This document shows positions 34,734 through 45,201 of a DNA stretch of 64,000 nucleotides, piece after piece (position 1 is the stretch's first letter; every line of letters starts with the position of its first letter). Source of the stretch: Candidatus Nitrospira nitrificans (GTDB lineage Bacteria; Nitrospirota; Nitrospiria; Nitrospirales; Nitrospiraceae); the NCBI RefSeq assembly GCF_001458775.1, contig NZ_CZPZ01000023.1, positions 1-64,000 of the forward strand, in the 5' to 3' direction. Below the pieces are notes generated by a model. That model saw only the letters and a list, made by a program, of their open reading frames with translations, did no database searches and was not told where the DNA came from. A program made the translations under genes and the position numbers.

Positions 34734-35885
34734 ATGAATCGTGAACTGATTTCCGTGATCGACGAAATCGGGCGTCAGAAAGGGATCGACAAGGCCCGAG
34801 TCATCGGGGCCATCGAATCCGCCCTGCAGACCGCCGCGAAGAAACGTTTCGGTCAAGCCGAAAACATCCAAGTGGAGATCGATCCCAAAACGGGGGAAAT
34901 TTCCGTCGTCTCCAAGAAGATCATCGTAGAAACGGTCAGCAACCCCAAGGCGGAGATCTCCCTCCAGGAAGCTCGCCAATACGATAGCGAGGCGGAGGTC
35001 GGCGACGAAATCGGATCGCTGATCGAAATGAATGAATTGGGAAGGATTGCCGCGCAAACGGCGAAGCAAGTGATCTTCCAGAAGGTGCGCGAGGCGGAAT
35101 GGGAAGCGGTTCAAAAAGAATATTCGACGCGGCAGGGCGATCTTGTCACGGGAATCATTTTGGGCATGGAACGTCGGAATTATCTTGTGGACCTGGGAAA
35201 GACGGAGGCCATCCTGCCCATCCAGGAGCAGATTCCGCGCGAAACGTATCGACGCGGCGATCGTGTGAAAGCGATGTTGTTGGAGGTGCGCCGCACGCCG
35301 AAGGATGTTCAAGTCATTCTGTCTCGCAGTCATCCGCAGTTCGTGGCAAAACTTTTCGAGCTCGAAGTGCCGGAAGTCATGGAAAAGATCATTGAAATCA
35401 GATCCGTCGTTCGGGAGCCGGGCGATCGAACGAAGATTGCGGTCACGTCCCGTGAAAAGGCCGTGGATCCGGTGGGGGCCTGTGTCGGCATTAAAGGCTC
35501 GCGCGTGCAGGCGGTCGTTCGCGAGCTGCGGGGCGAGAAGATCGATATCATTACGTGGACCCAGGATCCGCGAGTTTTTATCGCCGAAGCCTTAAATCCC
35601 GCCACGATCGAAAAGGTCGGGATCGACGAAGAGAAGAAGTCGGCGCTTGTGGTCGCAGCCGATTCGCAATTATCGTTGGCGATCGGAAAAAACGGTCAGA
35701 ATGTCAGGCTTGCGGCGCGTTTGACGGGGTGGAAGATCGACATCATCAGCGCCACCGAATACGAAAAGGAAAAGGTGGAACGCGATAAGGAAATCAAGGC
35801 CGCGCTCGCGGAGGAAACCGAAGCGCAGCGACTGCAAGAAGAAGCTCGGCAGGCCGCCAGAGCTGAGGAAGCAACGAGCGGATAG
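34734..35885 (+). CDS. nusA: Transcription termination/antitermination factor NusA
   Basis: A 383-residue NusA. The N-terminal RNA-polymerase-binding domain (residues 1-130) is followed by an S1 domain ([20 protein letters not shown]) and two KH domains ([20 protein letters not shown] and [20 protein letters not shown]). It lacks the C-terminal acidic repeats of the 495-residue E. coli protein, as is normal outside gamma-proteobacteria. The tail is an alternating Glu/Ala helix. It modulates pausing and termination. Confidence 0.96.
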   Translation: MNRELISVIDEIGRQKGIDKARVIGAIESALQTAAKKRFGQAENIQVEIDPKTGEISVVSKKIIVETVSNPKAEISLQEARQYDSEAEVGDEIGSLIEMNELGRIAAQTAKQVIFQKVREAEWEAVQKEYSTRQGDLVTGIILGMERRNYLVDLGKTEAILPIQEQIPRETYRRGDRVKAMLLEVRRTPKDVQVILSRSHPQFVAKLFELEVPEVMEKIIEIRSVVREPGDRTKIAVTSREKAVDPVGACVGIKGSRVQAVVRELRGEKIDIITWTQDPRVFIAEALNPATIEKVGIDEEKKSALVVAADSQLSLAIGKNGQNVRLAARLTGWKIDIISATEYEKEKVERDKEIKAALAEETEAQRLQEEARQAARAEEATSG

Positions 35886-35902
35886 AATACGGAACCGTCC
35901 CA

Positions 35903-38470
35903 ATGGCTATGCGTGTATACGAACTTGCGAAGAAGTTAGGCATGGAAAATCGGGTGCTCATCCCCGAGCTCAAGAAGATGGGGGTGTCGGTTACATCTCA
36001 CAGCAGTACACTCGACGAGGAGATCGTTCAGAAAGTGTTGGATAAGTTGGCCGCAAAATCGAAGAGCCGAGGGACGGGAATCGAGGGAGAGGTCGGTGCA
36101 AAGTTGGCGGAGCCTGCGAGTCAAAGTAAAACCGCGGCGGCAAGAAGCCATGTCGTCGAGGAGCCGCTCAAGCCTGACAAGCGCCGCATTCTTATCAAGC
36201 GAAAGAAGGAAGAAGAGCCGATTGAGGCCGTTGCGTCAGCCTCGATTATCGAAGCTGAGCGTTCGCCGCAGCCGGCGACCCCAAGCGCCGAGGCGACACC
36301 GTTCCCATCCGTTGAGCATCCTCCGAGCGGTGGCCCGGACGACCGTAGTCTGCCGGCGGAAGACGGTTCGAGCAAAGGTTCTCCCCCCATACCGATGCCA
36401 CTCGTTGCGAAGCAGGAAGCGCCGCCGGCCAAGCCGACCATCGCGCCGCCGATGCCAGGGGCGGCGACTCTGGAGTCTGTGACGGGCAAAAAGAAAAGCA
36501 TGGCGTTTGAAGCCATCGAAGCAGAGGCGCTCAAGGAAAAGCTCAAGAAAGCGAAAAAAACAGGCCGTCCTAAGGACGAGCAGCAAGACGTCAAATTACG
36601 CGAGGACGCCGCCCGCTGGCAAGACCTTCGCGCGATTCCGGTGCAGCGCCGCGATGACCGATCCAAGCATGTTCACCATAGCACCCCGGCAGAAATCACT
36701 AAACCGCGCCGGAAGAGCGTGAAAGTGACTCCTCGGACAACGGTCAAAGAATTCGCTGAGTTGATCGGTCAACGGCCGGCGGACATCGTTCGAAAACTGA
36801 TGGATATGGGGCAAATGCTGACGTTTCACCAACCTATGAGCCTTGAGGCCGCATCGATTTTTGCCGAGGAAAGCGGAGTCAAAGTTGAAATCTCCGTCGA
36901 GAAAGTTGGGGACGAGTTGCTGCAAGATGTCGTTGAGACGGGCGATGATGAGCGGCCGGAACCTCGACCGCCTGTGGTGACCATTATGGGGCACGTCGAT
37001 CATGGGAAGACGTCGCTCCTCGATGCGATTCGCCAAACAAAAGTGGCGGAAGGAGAAGCGGGGGGCATTACTCAGCATATCGGCGCCTACACGGTCTCCG
37101 TGCGCGGCAAGCAAGTGACGTTTCTGGATACTCCAGGCCATGAGGCCTTTACGGCCATGCGATCTCGCGGCGCGAAGGTCACGGATATCGTCATTTTGGT
37201 CGTTGCGGCAGACGATGGCGTGATGCCGCAAACTATCGAAGCGATCAACCATGCCAAGGCGGCGGGCGTGCCGCTGATCGTGGCGATGAATAAGATCGAC
37301 AAGCCGACCGCCAATCCTGATCGGGTAAAAAATGCTCTCTCGGAATATGGACTCATTTCCGAAGCCTGGGGTGGCGATACCATTATGGTCGAGGTGTCCG
37401 CCAAGCAGAAGACGGGCCTCGATACTCTCCTCGAGATGATCTTGCTTCAAGCGGAAGTGCTTGAACTCAAGGCGGATCCGCACAGGCAGGCTAAAGGCAC
37501 CGTCATCGAGGCCAAGATCGAACGAGGGAGAGGTCCGGTTGCGACGGTGTTGGTCCAGAGCGGAACTCTGCGGGTGGGCGACGCGTATGTCGTCGGAACG
37601 TTCAGCGGCCGTGTCCGAGCTCTCATTAGCGACCGTGGTGAAAAAGCGCAGCAGGCAGGGCCGTCCATTCCTGTGGAAGTCATCGGCTTGCCGGGCGTTC
37701 CATCGGCGGGGGATGTCTTTCATGTCGTCTCCAACGAGCGAGTCGCCCGAGAGATAGCGGAGGAACGAGCCCAAAAGCGTCGGGCGGCGGAACTCACCGG
37801 CCCCGCGAAAGTGTCCTTGGATGATCTCTTTGCGAAGATTCAAGAAGGGTCGGTGAAGGAGTTGGCCATTGTCATCAAGGCCGACGTGCAAGGTTCGTCG
37901 GAAGCCTTGGCGGGCGCCGTCGAAAAGCTCTCGACGGATGCCGTCAAGCTGCGCGTGATTCATAACGGAGTCGGTGGGGTCATGGAATCCGATGTGCTGC
38001 TCGCTTCCGCGTCACGAGCCATCATTATCGGTTTCAATATCAGGCCGGAGCCAAAGGCAACCGCATTGGCGGAACAGCAAGGTGTCGACATCCGGCTTTA
38101 CACGATCATTTATGACGCCATCGCCGATATCAAGGCTGCGATGGAAGGCTTGCTCGAGCCGACTCTGAAAGAGCGGGTGTTGGGACGAGCGGAAGTACGG
38201 CAGGTCTTTACGATTCCAAAGATCGGAGCCGTAGCAGGGACCTATGTGATCGACGGGACGATCTCTCGGTCCAGCGTCGGAGTCCGAGTGATTCGTGACA
38301 ATGTGGTGGTCTATCAGGGTAAACTTGGTTCGTTACGGCGCTTCAAGGATGATGTGCGTGACGTGCAGCAGGGGTATGAATGCGGGTTGAGCGTCGAAAA
38401 CTTCAACGATGTCAAATCCGGCGATATCATCGAGGCCTATGCAGTCGATAAGATCGCGACAAAGCTCTAG
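35903..38470 (+). CDS. infB: Translation initiation factor IF-2
   Basis: An 855-residue IF-2. A short N-terminal helical domain ([20 protein letters not shown]) and a long low-complexity linker rich in Pro, Ala and Lys (residues 60-280) precede the GTPase. The G motifs are [10 protein letters not shown] (G1), DTPGHEAF (G3) and MNKIDK (G4). Domains II, III and the fMet-tRNA-binding C2 domain follow. It brings initiator tRNA to the 30S subunit. It begins 17 bp after nusA. Confidence 0.97.
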   Translation: MAMRVYELAKKLGMENRVLIPELKKMGVSVTSHSSTLDEEIVQKVLDKLAAKSKSRGTGIEGEVGAKLAEPASQSKTAAARSHVVEEPLKPDKRRILIKRKKEEEPIEAVASASIIEAERSPQPATPSAEATPFPSVEHPPSGGPDDRSLPAEDGSSKGSPPIPMPLVAKQEAPPAKPTIAPPMPGAATLESVTGKKKSMAFEAIEAEALKEKLKKAKKTGRPKDEQQDVKLREDAARWQDLRAIPVQRRDDRSKHVHHSTPAEITKPRRKSVKVTPRTTVKEFAELIGQRPADIVRKLMDMGQMLTFHQPMSLEAASIFAEESGVKVEISVEKVGDELLQDVVETGDDERPEPRPPVVTIMGHVDHGKTSLLDAIRQTKVAEGEAGGITQHIGAYTVSVRGKQVTFLDTPGHEAFTAMRSRGAKVTDIVILVVAADDGVMPQTIEAINHAKAAGVPLIVAMNKIDKPTANPDRVKNALSEYGLISEAWGGDTIMVEVSAKQKTGLDTLLEMILLQAEVLELKADPHRQAKGTVIEAKIERGRGPVATVLVQSGTLRVGDAYVVGTFSGRVRALISDRGEKAQQAGPSIPVEVIGLPGVPSAGDVFHVVSNERVAREIAEERAQKRRAAELTGPAKVSLDDLFAKIQEGSVKELAIVIKADVQGSSEALAGAVEKLSTDAVKLRVIHNGVGGVMESDVLLASASRAIIIGFNIRPEPKATALAEQQGVDIRLYTIIYDAIADIKAAMEGLLEPTLKERVLGRAEVRQVFTIPKIGAVAGTYVIDGTISRSSVGVRVIRDNVVVYQGKLGSLRRFKDDVRDVQQGYECGLSVENFNDVKSGDIIEAYAVDKIATKL

Positions 38471-38576
38471 GAAAGCCGAAGAATTTTGTGTGCAGCCCCT
38501 TGCTTGAGGGACTGACAGGCTCATGAAACTGATCGCGGACTCTTCATGGTGAGCCGACGCGAATCGAATCCCGGCC

Positions 38577-38858
38577 ATGGTTGTAGGGCTATGCACCGTT
38601 GAGTTATTCATCTCAGGAAGCCAATCGCTTAAAGACAAGCGGCAGGTTATCCATGGGATCAAGGACAGGCTTCGAGGCAAGTTTAACCTCTCAGTCGCCG
38701 AAGTGGACGGTCAAGACCTCTGGCAGAAGGCTATCCTTGGAATGGCTTGTGTCTCGAATGAGCGTAGCCACGCGAACCAGATGCTTGAACAAGCGTTGAA
38801 TCTGATCAAAAGCATGCCAACCGTCGAAGTGGTACGAGCCCAGTTGGAATTACTCTAA
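38577..38858 (+). CDS. ylxP: DUF503 protein, YlxP-like
   Basis: A 93-residue DUF503 protein. GSQSLKDKRQVIHGIKDRLR, NLSVAEVDGQDLWQKAILGM and VSNERSHANQMLEQAL are family phrases. YlxP is a small conserved protein encoded between infB and rbfA in many bacteria and is thought to assist ribosome biogenesis. The location here fits exactly. About 106 bp separate it from infB. Confidence 0.9.
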   Translation: MVVGLCTVELFISGSQSLKDKRQVIHGIKDRLRGKFNLSVAEVDGQDLWQKAILGMACVSNERSHANQMLEQALNLIKSMPTVEVVRAQLELL

Positions 38859-38900
38859 GCTCCCTGTCATACTTGCGATCGATGAGGCCGGGACACCAAG

Positions 38901-39317
38901 ATGTCGAAGACGACCTATAAAAGGGCAGATCGGGTGGCTGACCAGATTCGCATGGAAGTAGCGGATATTCTTATGCGAAAAATCAAGGATCCTCGAGTCC
39001 ATGACGTAACGGTGACCGATGTCGAGCTGACAGGGGATTTGCGCATCGCGCATATTTTTGTCACGACCATGGAAACAGGGGAAGCCGAGCGCGATATCTT
39101 TGCCGGCTTATCAAAGGCCAGTGGATTTGTGCGGTCGGAATTAGGACGGCGGCTCTCGCTCCGCTACCTGCCGGATGTGATTTTCAAGAAGGATGTCAGT
39201 GGCCCACGCGGCGACCGTATCATGCGGCTCCTGGAAGGACTGCACGGGGAGTCCGACCAGCATGAAGCCCAGGATTCACCGAACAGTGATCGGAAGATCA
39301 CAGCCTCTTCCTCTTAA
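38901..39317 (+). CDS. rbfA: Ribosome-binding factor A
   Basis: A 138-residue RbfA with a single KH-like fold: YKRADRVADQIRMEVADILM, IKDPRVHDVTVTDVELTGDL, ASGFVRSELGRRLSLRYLPD. It matures the 16S 5' end and 30S subunit. The last 20 residues are polar and poorly conserved. It lies between ylxP and truB in the translation operon; the truB start follows 4 bp after its stop. Confidence 0.95.
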   Translation: MSKTTYKRADRVADQIRMEVADILMRKIKDPRVHDVTVTDVELTGDLRIAHIFVTTMETGEAERDIFAGLSKASGFVRSELGRRLSLRYLPDVIFKKDVSGPRGDRIMRLLEGLHGESDQHEAQDSPNSDRKITASSS

Positions 39318-39321
39318 ACGT

Positions 39322-40272
39322 ATGGATCGAACAGATACCACGACAGGCCTGCGGGATGCTCTTGACGGAGTCCTCATCGTCCACAAGGAAGCCGGCTGGA
39401 CGTCGCACGATGTTGTCGCCAAGGTCCGGAGGCTGTTGGGGGGAAGTAAAGTCGGCCATGCCGGCACGCTGGATCCTAGCGCTACGGGTGTCTTGCCTAT
39501 CCTTGTCGGGCGGGCCACAAGAGTTGCTGAGTACCTGATCAATTGGGACAAGGAGTACCATGCCGTCTTGCGCTTGGGAGAAACGACCGATACGCAAGAT
39601 GCAACCGGGCAGGTCTTGAGCAGGGTCGATCCATGCGAAGTGACGGAAGACATGCTTCAGGCCGTGATCGCTCGATTCCGAGGCGAACAACGCCAATTGC
39701 CGCCGATGTATTCAGCCGTGAAAGTCGGCGGACAGCCGCTTTACAAAGCGGCCAGAGCGGGCAGAACAGTCGATCGGGCGGAGCGATCGATCATGATTCA
39801 TCAGCTTGAGATCACGGCCCTTCATGGCCGTGACGTGGCCCTGCGCATTGTGTGTTCGAAAGGCACGTATGTCCGCACGTTATGTGCCGACATCGGACAG
39901 GCATTAGGGGTCGGCGGGCATCTCTCTGCTCTCGAGCGTCGCCGTGTCGGGCCATTGTCGATCGAACAGGCGCTGACGATCGATCAAGTCGCCGATCACC
40001 TTACGATGAGAACGCTCTCTCGGCAGTTCATTTCGGTGGATCAACTCCTCGTTCAATTCCCGGCAGTGGTCGTGAACGCGGAGCAGGCGCAGCGTGTCTT
40101 GAATGGCTCGCCAATTTTCCCGGCGCGAGTCGGGCAACTCCCGCCTGCCCCCTCCACGCTGTCGGTACGACTCAAGGATGAAGCCGGTCAGTTGTTGGCC
40201 ATCGGAACTCACGATGCCGGCCGCATGGGGTCGATTAGAATTTGCAAAGTACTGAGTCTCTTGAATCATTAA
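39322..40272 (+). CDS. truB: tRNA pseudouridine-55 synthase
   Basis: A 316-residue TruB that makes pseudouridine 55 in the T-loop of tRNAs. The catalytic aspartate is D51 in [40 protein letters not shown] and [19 protein letters not shown] follow, and a C-terminal PUA-like domain closes the protein. The frame is open inside rbfA from 39193, but homology starts at ATG 39322. Confidence 0.95.
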   Translation: MDRTDTTTGLRDALDGVLIVHKEAGWTSHDVVAKVRRLLGGSKVGHAGTLDPSATGVLPILVGRATRVAEYLINWDKEYHAVLRLGETTDTQDATGQVLSRVDPCEVTEDMLQAVIARFRGEQRQLPPMYSAVKVGGQPLYKAARAGRTVDRAERSIMIHQLEITALHGRDVALRIVCSKGTYVRTLCADIGQALGVGGHLSALERRRVGPLSIEQALTIDQVADHLTMRTLSRQFISVDQLLVQFPAVVVNAEQAQRVLNGSPIFPARVGQLPPAPSTLSVRLKDEAGQLLAIGTHDAGRMGSIRICKVLSLLNH

Positions 40273-40288
40273 TACGGAAGGAGTAGGT

Positions 40289-40558
40289 ATGGCATTGTTG
40301 AAAGAAGCGAAGAGTGAACTCATCAAGCAATATCAGCAGCATGACAAGGATTCCGGATCGCCGGAAGTTCAGATAGCCGTATTGACCAATCGGATTACGT
40401 ATCTCACCGAGCATTTCAAGACTCATAAAAAGGATCACCATTCGCGGCGTGGACTATTGCAGCTGGTCGGGCGCCGGCGGCGGCTTCTGGACTATCTCCG
40501 TGGTGTGAATGATGCGCGTTACCGAACCGTGATCGACCGACTCAGTATTCGCAAGTAA
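40289..40558 (+). CDS. rpsO: 30S ribosomal protein S15
   Basis: An 89-residue S15, the normal length. [40 protein letters not shown] and [18 protein letters not shown] are highly conserved. It binds the central domain of 16S rRNA and nucleates the platform. GGAAGGAG precedes ATG 40289. It is followed by a 189-bp inverted-repeat element rather than directly by pnp. Confidence 0.97.
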   Translation: MALLKEAKSELIKQYQQHDKDSGSPEVQIAVLTNRITYLTEHFKTHKKDHHSRRGLLQLVGRRRRLLDYLRGVNDARYRTVIDRLSIRK

Positions 40559-40591
40559 CCGGTCGTGCGAGTAGTGGCGTTGACCGGCGCC

Positions 40592-40780
40592 CTAGGAGCC
40601 TGTCCGACATTGACCTTTCTGCTGCGGCGAACGATGTACCGGCATCTGCGTAGTTCTCGGCCCAGAACATCCTCAACGTATTCCGGCGAATGCGCCTCCG
40701 GATTTTCGTGGACTGTGGCCTCGCATCTGCCGGCCCTTCCTTTGTCTCGTCGCGAAGGGCAATGTCGAACAGGCTCCTAG
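40592..40780. repeat. 189-bp MITE-like element with 21-bp inverted ends
   Basis: The left end CTAGGAGCCTGTCCGACATT(G) at 40592-40612 matches the reverse complement of the right end at 40760-40780 with one mismatch in 21 bases. Both ends carry CTAG. The interior has no convincing gene. It is inserted between rpsO and pnp, which are normally adjacent. Confidence 0.8.
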
Positions 40781-40954
40781 CATCGTTCGAATGTCCCACA
40801 GATGAACACCGACATGCGCTCACACGAAGTGCGCGGTGTAAACGTGAAAAGTCGTAAAGTCGGCGAGAAGTCGCTGACCTTAACCGTTTACCACGCACTC
40901 GTCGTTGAGCGTATCTCAGTGGGCATCTGTGGATCTAACCAGAGGAGACCATAG

Positions 40955-43072
40955 ATGATACACGTCGTAGAAATCGACATCGCAGGTCGAACCCTTCGCC
41001 TTGAAACCGGCCGAATCGCAAAGCAAGCTGACGGATCCATATGGGCCTCGTATGGCGACACGGTCGTCCTCGCGACAGCCGTGGCCGCGCAAACGGCCAA
41101 ACCTGGGATCGATTTCCTTCCCTTGACCGTCGACTACCAGGAAAAGGCCTACGCGGCTGGGAAAATACCCGGAGGCTACTTCAAGCGAGAAGGTCGACCG
41201 GCTGAAAAGGAAGTCCTCACCAGCCGCTTGATCGACCGGCCGCTTCGCCCGTTATTTCCCGAAGGCTACTATTTCGAGACGCAAGTCATTGCCTCGGTCC
41301 TCTCGGCGGATAAGACGGGCTCGTCCGACGTCATCGGAATCACTGCGGCATCCGCCGCTCTCGCGGTATCGAACATTCCGTTCAACGGCCCCGTGGCCGG
41401 TGTCAAGATCGGTCGGGTCAACGGCAAGCTCGTCGTCAATCCCGACCTGGAAACGATGGAACAGAGCGAGCTCCATCTGGTGGTTGCGGGCACAGCGGAT
41501 GCGGTGATGATGGTGGAGGCAGGCGCCAATGAATTATCCGAGCAGACGATGCTCGAGGCGCTGGAATTGGCTCACTCCGAGATTAAGAAAATCGTTGCGA
41601 AGATTAATGAATTGGCCCAGAAGGTCGGCAGAGTGAAGCGGGCGGTTGTTGAGGAGTCGATCGATCCCGTCTTGCAGGCCGAGATCAAGGCGTTGGTTGC
41701 GCAACCCATTCGTGACGCGATCATGATCGCCAACAAGACTGCCCGACAGGAGCGATTGGACCAGGTTCTGGCCGACACCATCGCAAGGCTGAAAAAGCCG
41801 GACGATCCCTCAAGCGAACGGCATATCAAGATCGTGTTCCATCAATTGGAATACACAGAAGTCCGGAAGATGATTTTGGAGAAGCGCTCTCGCGCCGACG
41901 GACGCGGCCCTTCGGATATTCGTCCGATTACTTGTGAAGTCGGCGCGTTGCCGCGAACCCATGGTTCGGCCATCTTTACCCGAGGCGAAACCCAGAGCTT
42001 GGCGGTGGTGACCCTGGGGACGACCGACGATGAACAGCGCATCGATGCGTTGGAAGGCGAGTACACGCGGACCTTTATGCTGCACTATAACTTCCCGCCG
42101 TTCAGCGTCGGTGAGGCGAGGCCCCTTCGCACGCCAGGACGGCGTGAGGTCGGGCACGGCGCATTGGCTGAACGGGCATTGAAGCCCGTCATACCGGGCA
42201 AGGACGTCTTCCCCTATACCTTACGCATCGTGTCTGAGATTTTGGAATCCAACGGGTCTTCCTCGATGGCAACCGTGTGCGGTGGGACGTTGGCCATGAT
42301 GGACGCAGGCGTTCCGATCAAGGAGCCGGTGGCCGGCATCGCCATGGGATTGATCAAGGAAGGGGACGACGTCATCATTTTGTCGGACATTCTTGGCCTT
42401 GAAGATCATCTGGGCGATATGGACTTCAAAGTGTGCGGGACCAAGAACGGCGTGACGGCACTGCAAATGGATATAAAAATCGGCGGCATTACCACAGCCT
42501 TGATGCAGCAAGCCCTGGAGCAGGCGCGGCTGGGTCGCCTCCACATTCTCGGCCATATGGCGAAGGCCCTCACCGGTCCCCGCGCCGACTTGTCGACGTT
42601 TGCCCCTCGCATCTACACGATGAAGGTCAAGCAAGACAAGATTCGAGATATTATCGGACAGGGCGGCAAAACCATTCGCGGCATTCAGTCCGATTGCGGC
42701 GTCAAGATCAGCGTCGAAGATACCGGCATTGTGACCATTGCGTCTGCGGACGGCACGTCCTTGCAAAAAGCCAAAGAGATCATCAACCGCCTGACCGAGG
42801 AAGTTGAAGTCGGGAAAATCTATACGGGAACGGTGAGAAAGATCATGGATTTTGGCGCCTTTGTGGAGGTGCTGCCGGGCACCGATGGGTTGGTCCATAT
42901 CTCACAGCTGGCGCATCACCGAGTGAAAGCCGTATCGGACGAGGTAGCCGAAGGCGATCAAATTCTTGTGAAAGTGCTGGAAATCGACAAGCAAGGCAAG
43001 ATCAGACTCAGCCGAAAAGAAACCCTCCCCGCGCCGACGGGCGGCGGTGCAAACGAGTCAGCGGGCGGGTAA
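40955..43072 (+). CDS. pnp: Polynucleotide phosphorylase
   Basis: A 705-residue PNPase, the phosphorolytic 3'-5' exoribonuclease. Two RNase PH-like domains (LETGRIAKQADGSIWASYGD near the start; RTHGSAIFTRGETQSLAVVT in the second) flank a helical domain. A KH domain (IIGQGGKTIRGIQSDCGVKI) and an S1 domain (YTGTVRKIMDFGAFVEVLPG) form the C-terminus. It acts in mRNA decay. AGAGGAGACC lies before ATG 40955. The 174 bp between the repeat element and the start may carry its own promoter. Confidence 0.97.
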   Translation: MIHVVEIDIAGRTLRLETGRIAKQADGSIWASYGDTVVLATAVAAQTAKPGIDFLPLTVDYQEKAYAAGKIPGGYFKREGRPAEKEVLTSRLIDRPLRPLFPEGYYFETQVIASVLSADKTGSSDVIGITAASAALAVSNIPFNGPVAGVKIGRVNGKLVVNPDLETMEQSELHLVVAGTADAVMMVEAGANELSEQTMLEALELAHSEIKKIVAKINELAQKVGRVKRAVVEESIDPVLQAEIKALVAQPIRDAIMIANKTARQERLDQVLADTIARLKKPDDPSSERHIKIVFHQLEYTEVRKMILEKRSRADGRGPSDIRPITCEVGALPRTHGSAIFTRGETQSLAVVTLGTTDDEQRIDALEGEYTRTFMLHYNFPPFSVGEARPLRTPGRREVGHGALAERALKPVIPGKDVFPYTLRIVSEILESNGSSSMATVCGGTLAMMDAGVPIKEPVAGIAMGLIKEGDDVIILSDILGLEDHLGDMDFKVCGTKNGVTALQMDIKIGGITTALMQQALEQARLGRLHILGHMAKALTGPRADLSTFAPRIYTMKVKQDKIRDIIGQGGKTIRGIQSDCGVKISVEDTGIVTIASADGTSLQKAKEIINRLTEEVEVGKIYTGTVRKIMDFGAFVEVLPGTDGLVHISQLAHHRVKAVSDEVAEGDQILVKVLEIDKQGKIRLSRKETLPAPTGGGANESAGG

Positions 43073-43075
43073 CAC

Positions 43076-44353
43076 TTGTACCGTAAGCTCATTCTCGAGA
43101 ACGGGATTCGCTTGGTTTCCGAGCGAATCCCGACTCTCAAATCCGTCACCATAGGCATCTGGGTCAATACGGGCTCTCGCGACGAAAGCCCCGCCCAAGC
43201 CGGGTACGCCCATTTCATCGAGCATATGTTCTTCAAGGGGACGACCTCTCGATCGGCCACGGAGATTTCTTGTGAAATCGATGCGCTGGGGGGCGAGATG
43301 AACGCCTTCACGACGCGTGAAACCACGACATACTACGTCAAGGTATTGGACCAACATCTCCCTAAGGCCCTCGACCTTTTGGCGGATTTGTTTCTCCGCT
43401 CTCGACTCGGAAAGAAAGAAATTGAAAAGGAAAAGCAGGTCGTCCTTGAAGAAATTCGGATGGTTCAAGACGATCCCGAAGATCTCGTTCAAGAGCTGCA
43501 TACCAAGTTGGCGATGGGCCGACACCCCTTGAGTCGTCCCATTCTTGGCCGCGAATCAACGATCGTCCGGATCAGCCGAGAAGATCTCCTCGAGTACATC
43601 GATACACACTATCGTCCGGAAGAGATCGTGCTCGCCGTCGCTGGAAATTTCGACCAACAACAACTCGAAAAAACGATGGCTCGCGCCTTTGGGAAGTATC
43701 GTCCTTCTTCGGGCGTCCTTCCTCGAAAACGTTGGCCTCCGGAGCTCTGTGGTGGCGCGATCGTGAAACAAAAGCCATTAGAGCAGGTGCACCTCTGTTT
43801 GGGATTCAAGGGCGTGGCGGCCGGTCATAAGGACCGATATGCGGTCTATGCGTTGAACAGTGTCCTCGGCGGTGGTGTCAGTTCGAGACTGTTCCAGGAG
43901 ATCCGTGAAAAAAGGGGCTTATCGTATTCGATCTACTCATTTTTGTCGGGTTATTCCGATGGTGGCACGATCACCGTTTATGCAGGCACTCAAGCGCGGG
44001 AGGTTGAGCGGGTTCTGGAGCTCGTCAGTCTGGAGATCCGGCGCTTCAGCAGAGATGGAATCGATCGGCATGAGCTGAAACGGACAAAAGAACAGATGAA
44101 AGGCGGCCTCATGTTAAGCTTGGAAAGTTCGCATAGCCGGATGAACAAGCTTGCAAAAGATGAATTAATCTCCCGTGCCCACACCACCCTCGAAGAAATG
44201 ATTCTGGAAATAAACGCGGTGACGCCACAACAAATAAGTCAAGTTGCCCAGGATCTCTTCACCCCTGAAAAAATAGCTCTGACAGGCCTGGGGCCACTTT
44301 CTTCACGGCAAGTGAAGGCGTTAAGCGGGCAATTCCAAAAATACTCAGCCTGA
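43076..44353 (+). CDS. M16-family zinc peptidase
   Basis: A 425-residue pitrilysin-family peptidase. The inverted zinc motif HXXEH is H46-F-I-E49-H50 in HFIEHMFFKGTTSRSATEIS. GGEMNAFTTRETTTYYVKVL and the C-terminal half (NSVLGGGVSSRLFQEIREKR) match the single-domain processing-peptidase type (YmxG/MPP-beta-like). This gene commonly follows pnp in many bacteria. Start TTG 43076, three bases after the pnp stop, indicates coupling. Confidence 0.92.
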   Translation: MYRKLILENGIRLVSERIPTLKSVTIGIWVNTGSRDESPAQAGYAHFIEHMFFKGTTSRSATEISCEIDALGGEMNAFTTRETTTYYVKVLDQHLPKALDLLADLFLRSRLGKKEIEKEKQVVLEEIRMVQDDPEDLVQELHTKLAMGRHPLSRPILGRESTIVRISREDLLEYIDTHYRPEEIVLAVAGNFDQQQLEKTMARAFGKYRPSSGVLPRKRWPPELCGGAIVKQKPLEQVHLCLGFKGVAAGHKDRYAVYALNSVLGGGVSSRLFQEIREKRGLSYSIYSFLSGYSDGGTITVYAGTQAREVERVLELVSLEIRRFSRDGIDRHELKRTKEQMKGGLMLSLESSHSRMNKLAKDELISRAHTTLEEMILEINAVTPQQISQVAQDLFTPEKIALTGLGPLSSRQVKALSGQFQKYSA

Positions 44354-44453
44354 CCACAGCATGTTGTACAGCCGGATAAAACTCGTAACTCATTGTTTTT
44401 TTTACGCTGGAAGAGGTCTCTATCTTCCCGTGACAAGTCCGGCAAACATTTTC

Positions 44454-44482
44454 TTGACAGCGCCTCGGAGTTTCAGTACCGT
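44454..44482 (+). promoter_or_regulatory. Candidate sigma-70 promoter
   Basis: TTGACA (44454-44459), a 17-bp spacer and TACCGT (44477-44482). It would transcribe the two secreted-protein genes from about 160 bp upstream. A short inverted repeat TCCGG-N6-CCGGA follows. Confidence 0.4.
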
Positions 44483-44645
44483 TCCGGTACCAACCGGACG
44501 GCTTTCCGTTTGTTTTTGGGCCGCCGGTTGCTGAAGGATACGGAATTTACTAGGGACTTTGAGTGGCCATCTCGATATAGAGTATGAAAAAGAACAGACA
44601 TCTCATCGCACTATGTGGCTCAATTTGACGAAGGAGGGATTAGCT

Positions 44646-45158
44646 ATGAAAAAGGCTGTCATTCTAGCTGCCGGGGCACTGGTTTTAGGTTTCGGCTTGC
44701 TGGCGGCCGAGGTTTCCCTGGCAGCCGGTGGTATTGAAAAATTAGGACTTGCTGATGCGGTTGTTGGAGGGAAACCTCTGAAGGCCGAAGCGGCCAAGAC
44801 ACTACAGGGCCGTGTGTGGTCGCAATGGGCGGATAACCCGGACGGAGAACTTTTGTTCGGCATTCAATATTGGAATACGGGCGAGCCGGGGTCCGGTGAC
44901 AGTGGAGGCCGATCATCAACGATGCTTGACGTGAAGCCGCCTGATCCATTGTTCAGTTGTTGTGCCTGGGGATTCTCCGGAGGCAGTGAGAAAAATTCAA
45001 CCTATTCCGGCTGGTACCATGCGGCCGCGACGGTCCGTCTGGCGGTCAAAGATAAAGCCCTCATGGACCAAATCATCAAAGCCTCTCAAGAATTGGTTGC
45101 GATGGAAGTCACCCTGGACGGCAGAACCATCACCGGCTTCAAAGTCATCAAAGACTAG
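44646..45158 (+). CDS. Secreted protein of unknown function
   Basis: A 170-residue protein. A signal peptide (KAVILAAGALVLGFGLLAAE) ends near VSLA-AGG. The mature region has TLQGRVWSQWADNPDGELLF, adjacent cysteines in FSCCAWGFSGG and a terminal EVTLDGRTITGFKVIKD. I do not recognise a family. GAAGGAGG stands before ATG 44646. The next gene starts 43 bp after the stop and also has an AAGGAGG site, so the two secreted proteins are probably made together. Confidence 0.75.
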   Translation: MKKAVILAAGALVLGFGLLAAEVSLAAGGIEKLGLADAVVGGKPLKAEAAKTLQGRVWSQWADNPDGELLFGIQYWNTGEPGSGDSGGRSSTMLDVKPPDPLFSCCAWGFSGGSEKNSTYSGWYHAAATVRLAVKDKALMDQIIKASQELVAMEVTLDGRTITGFKVIKD

Positions 45159-45201
45159 CCACTTTCAAAGCGTACGGATGTTGTTGAAGGAGGACGCGAT
45201 T

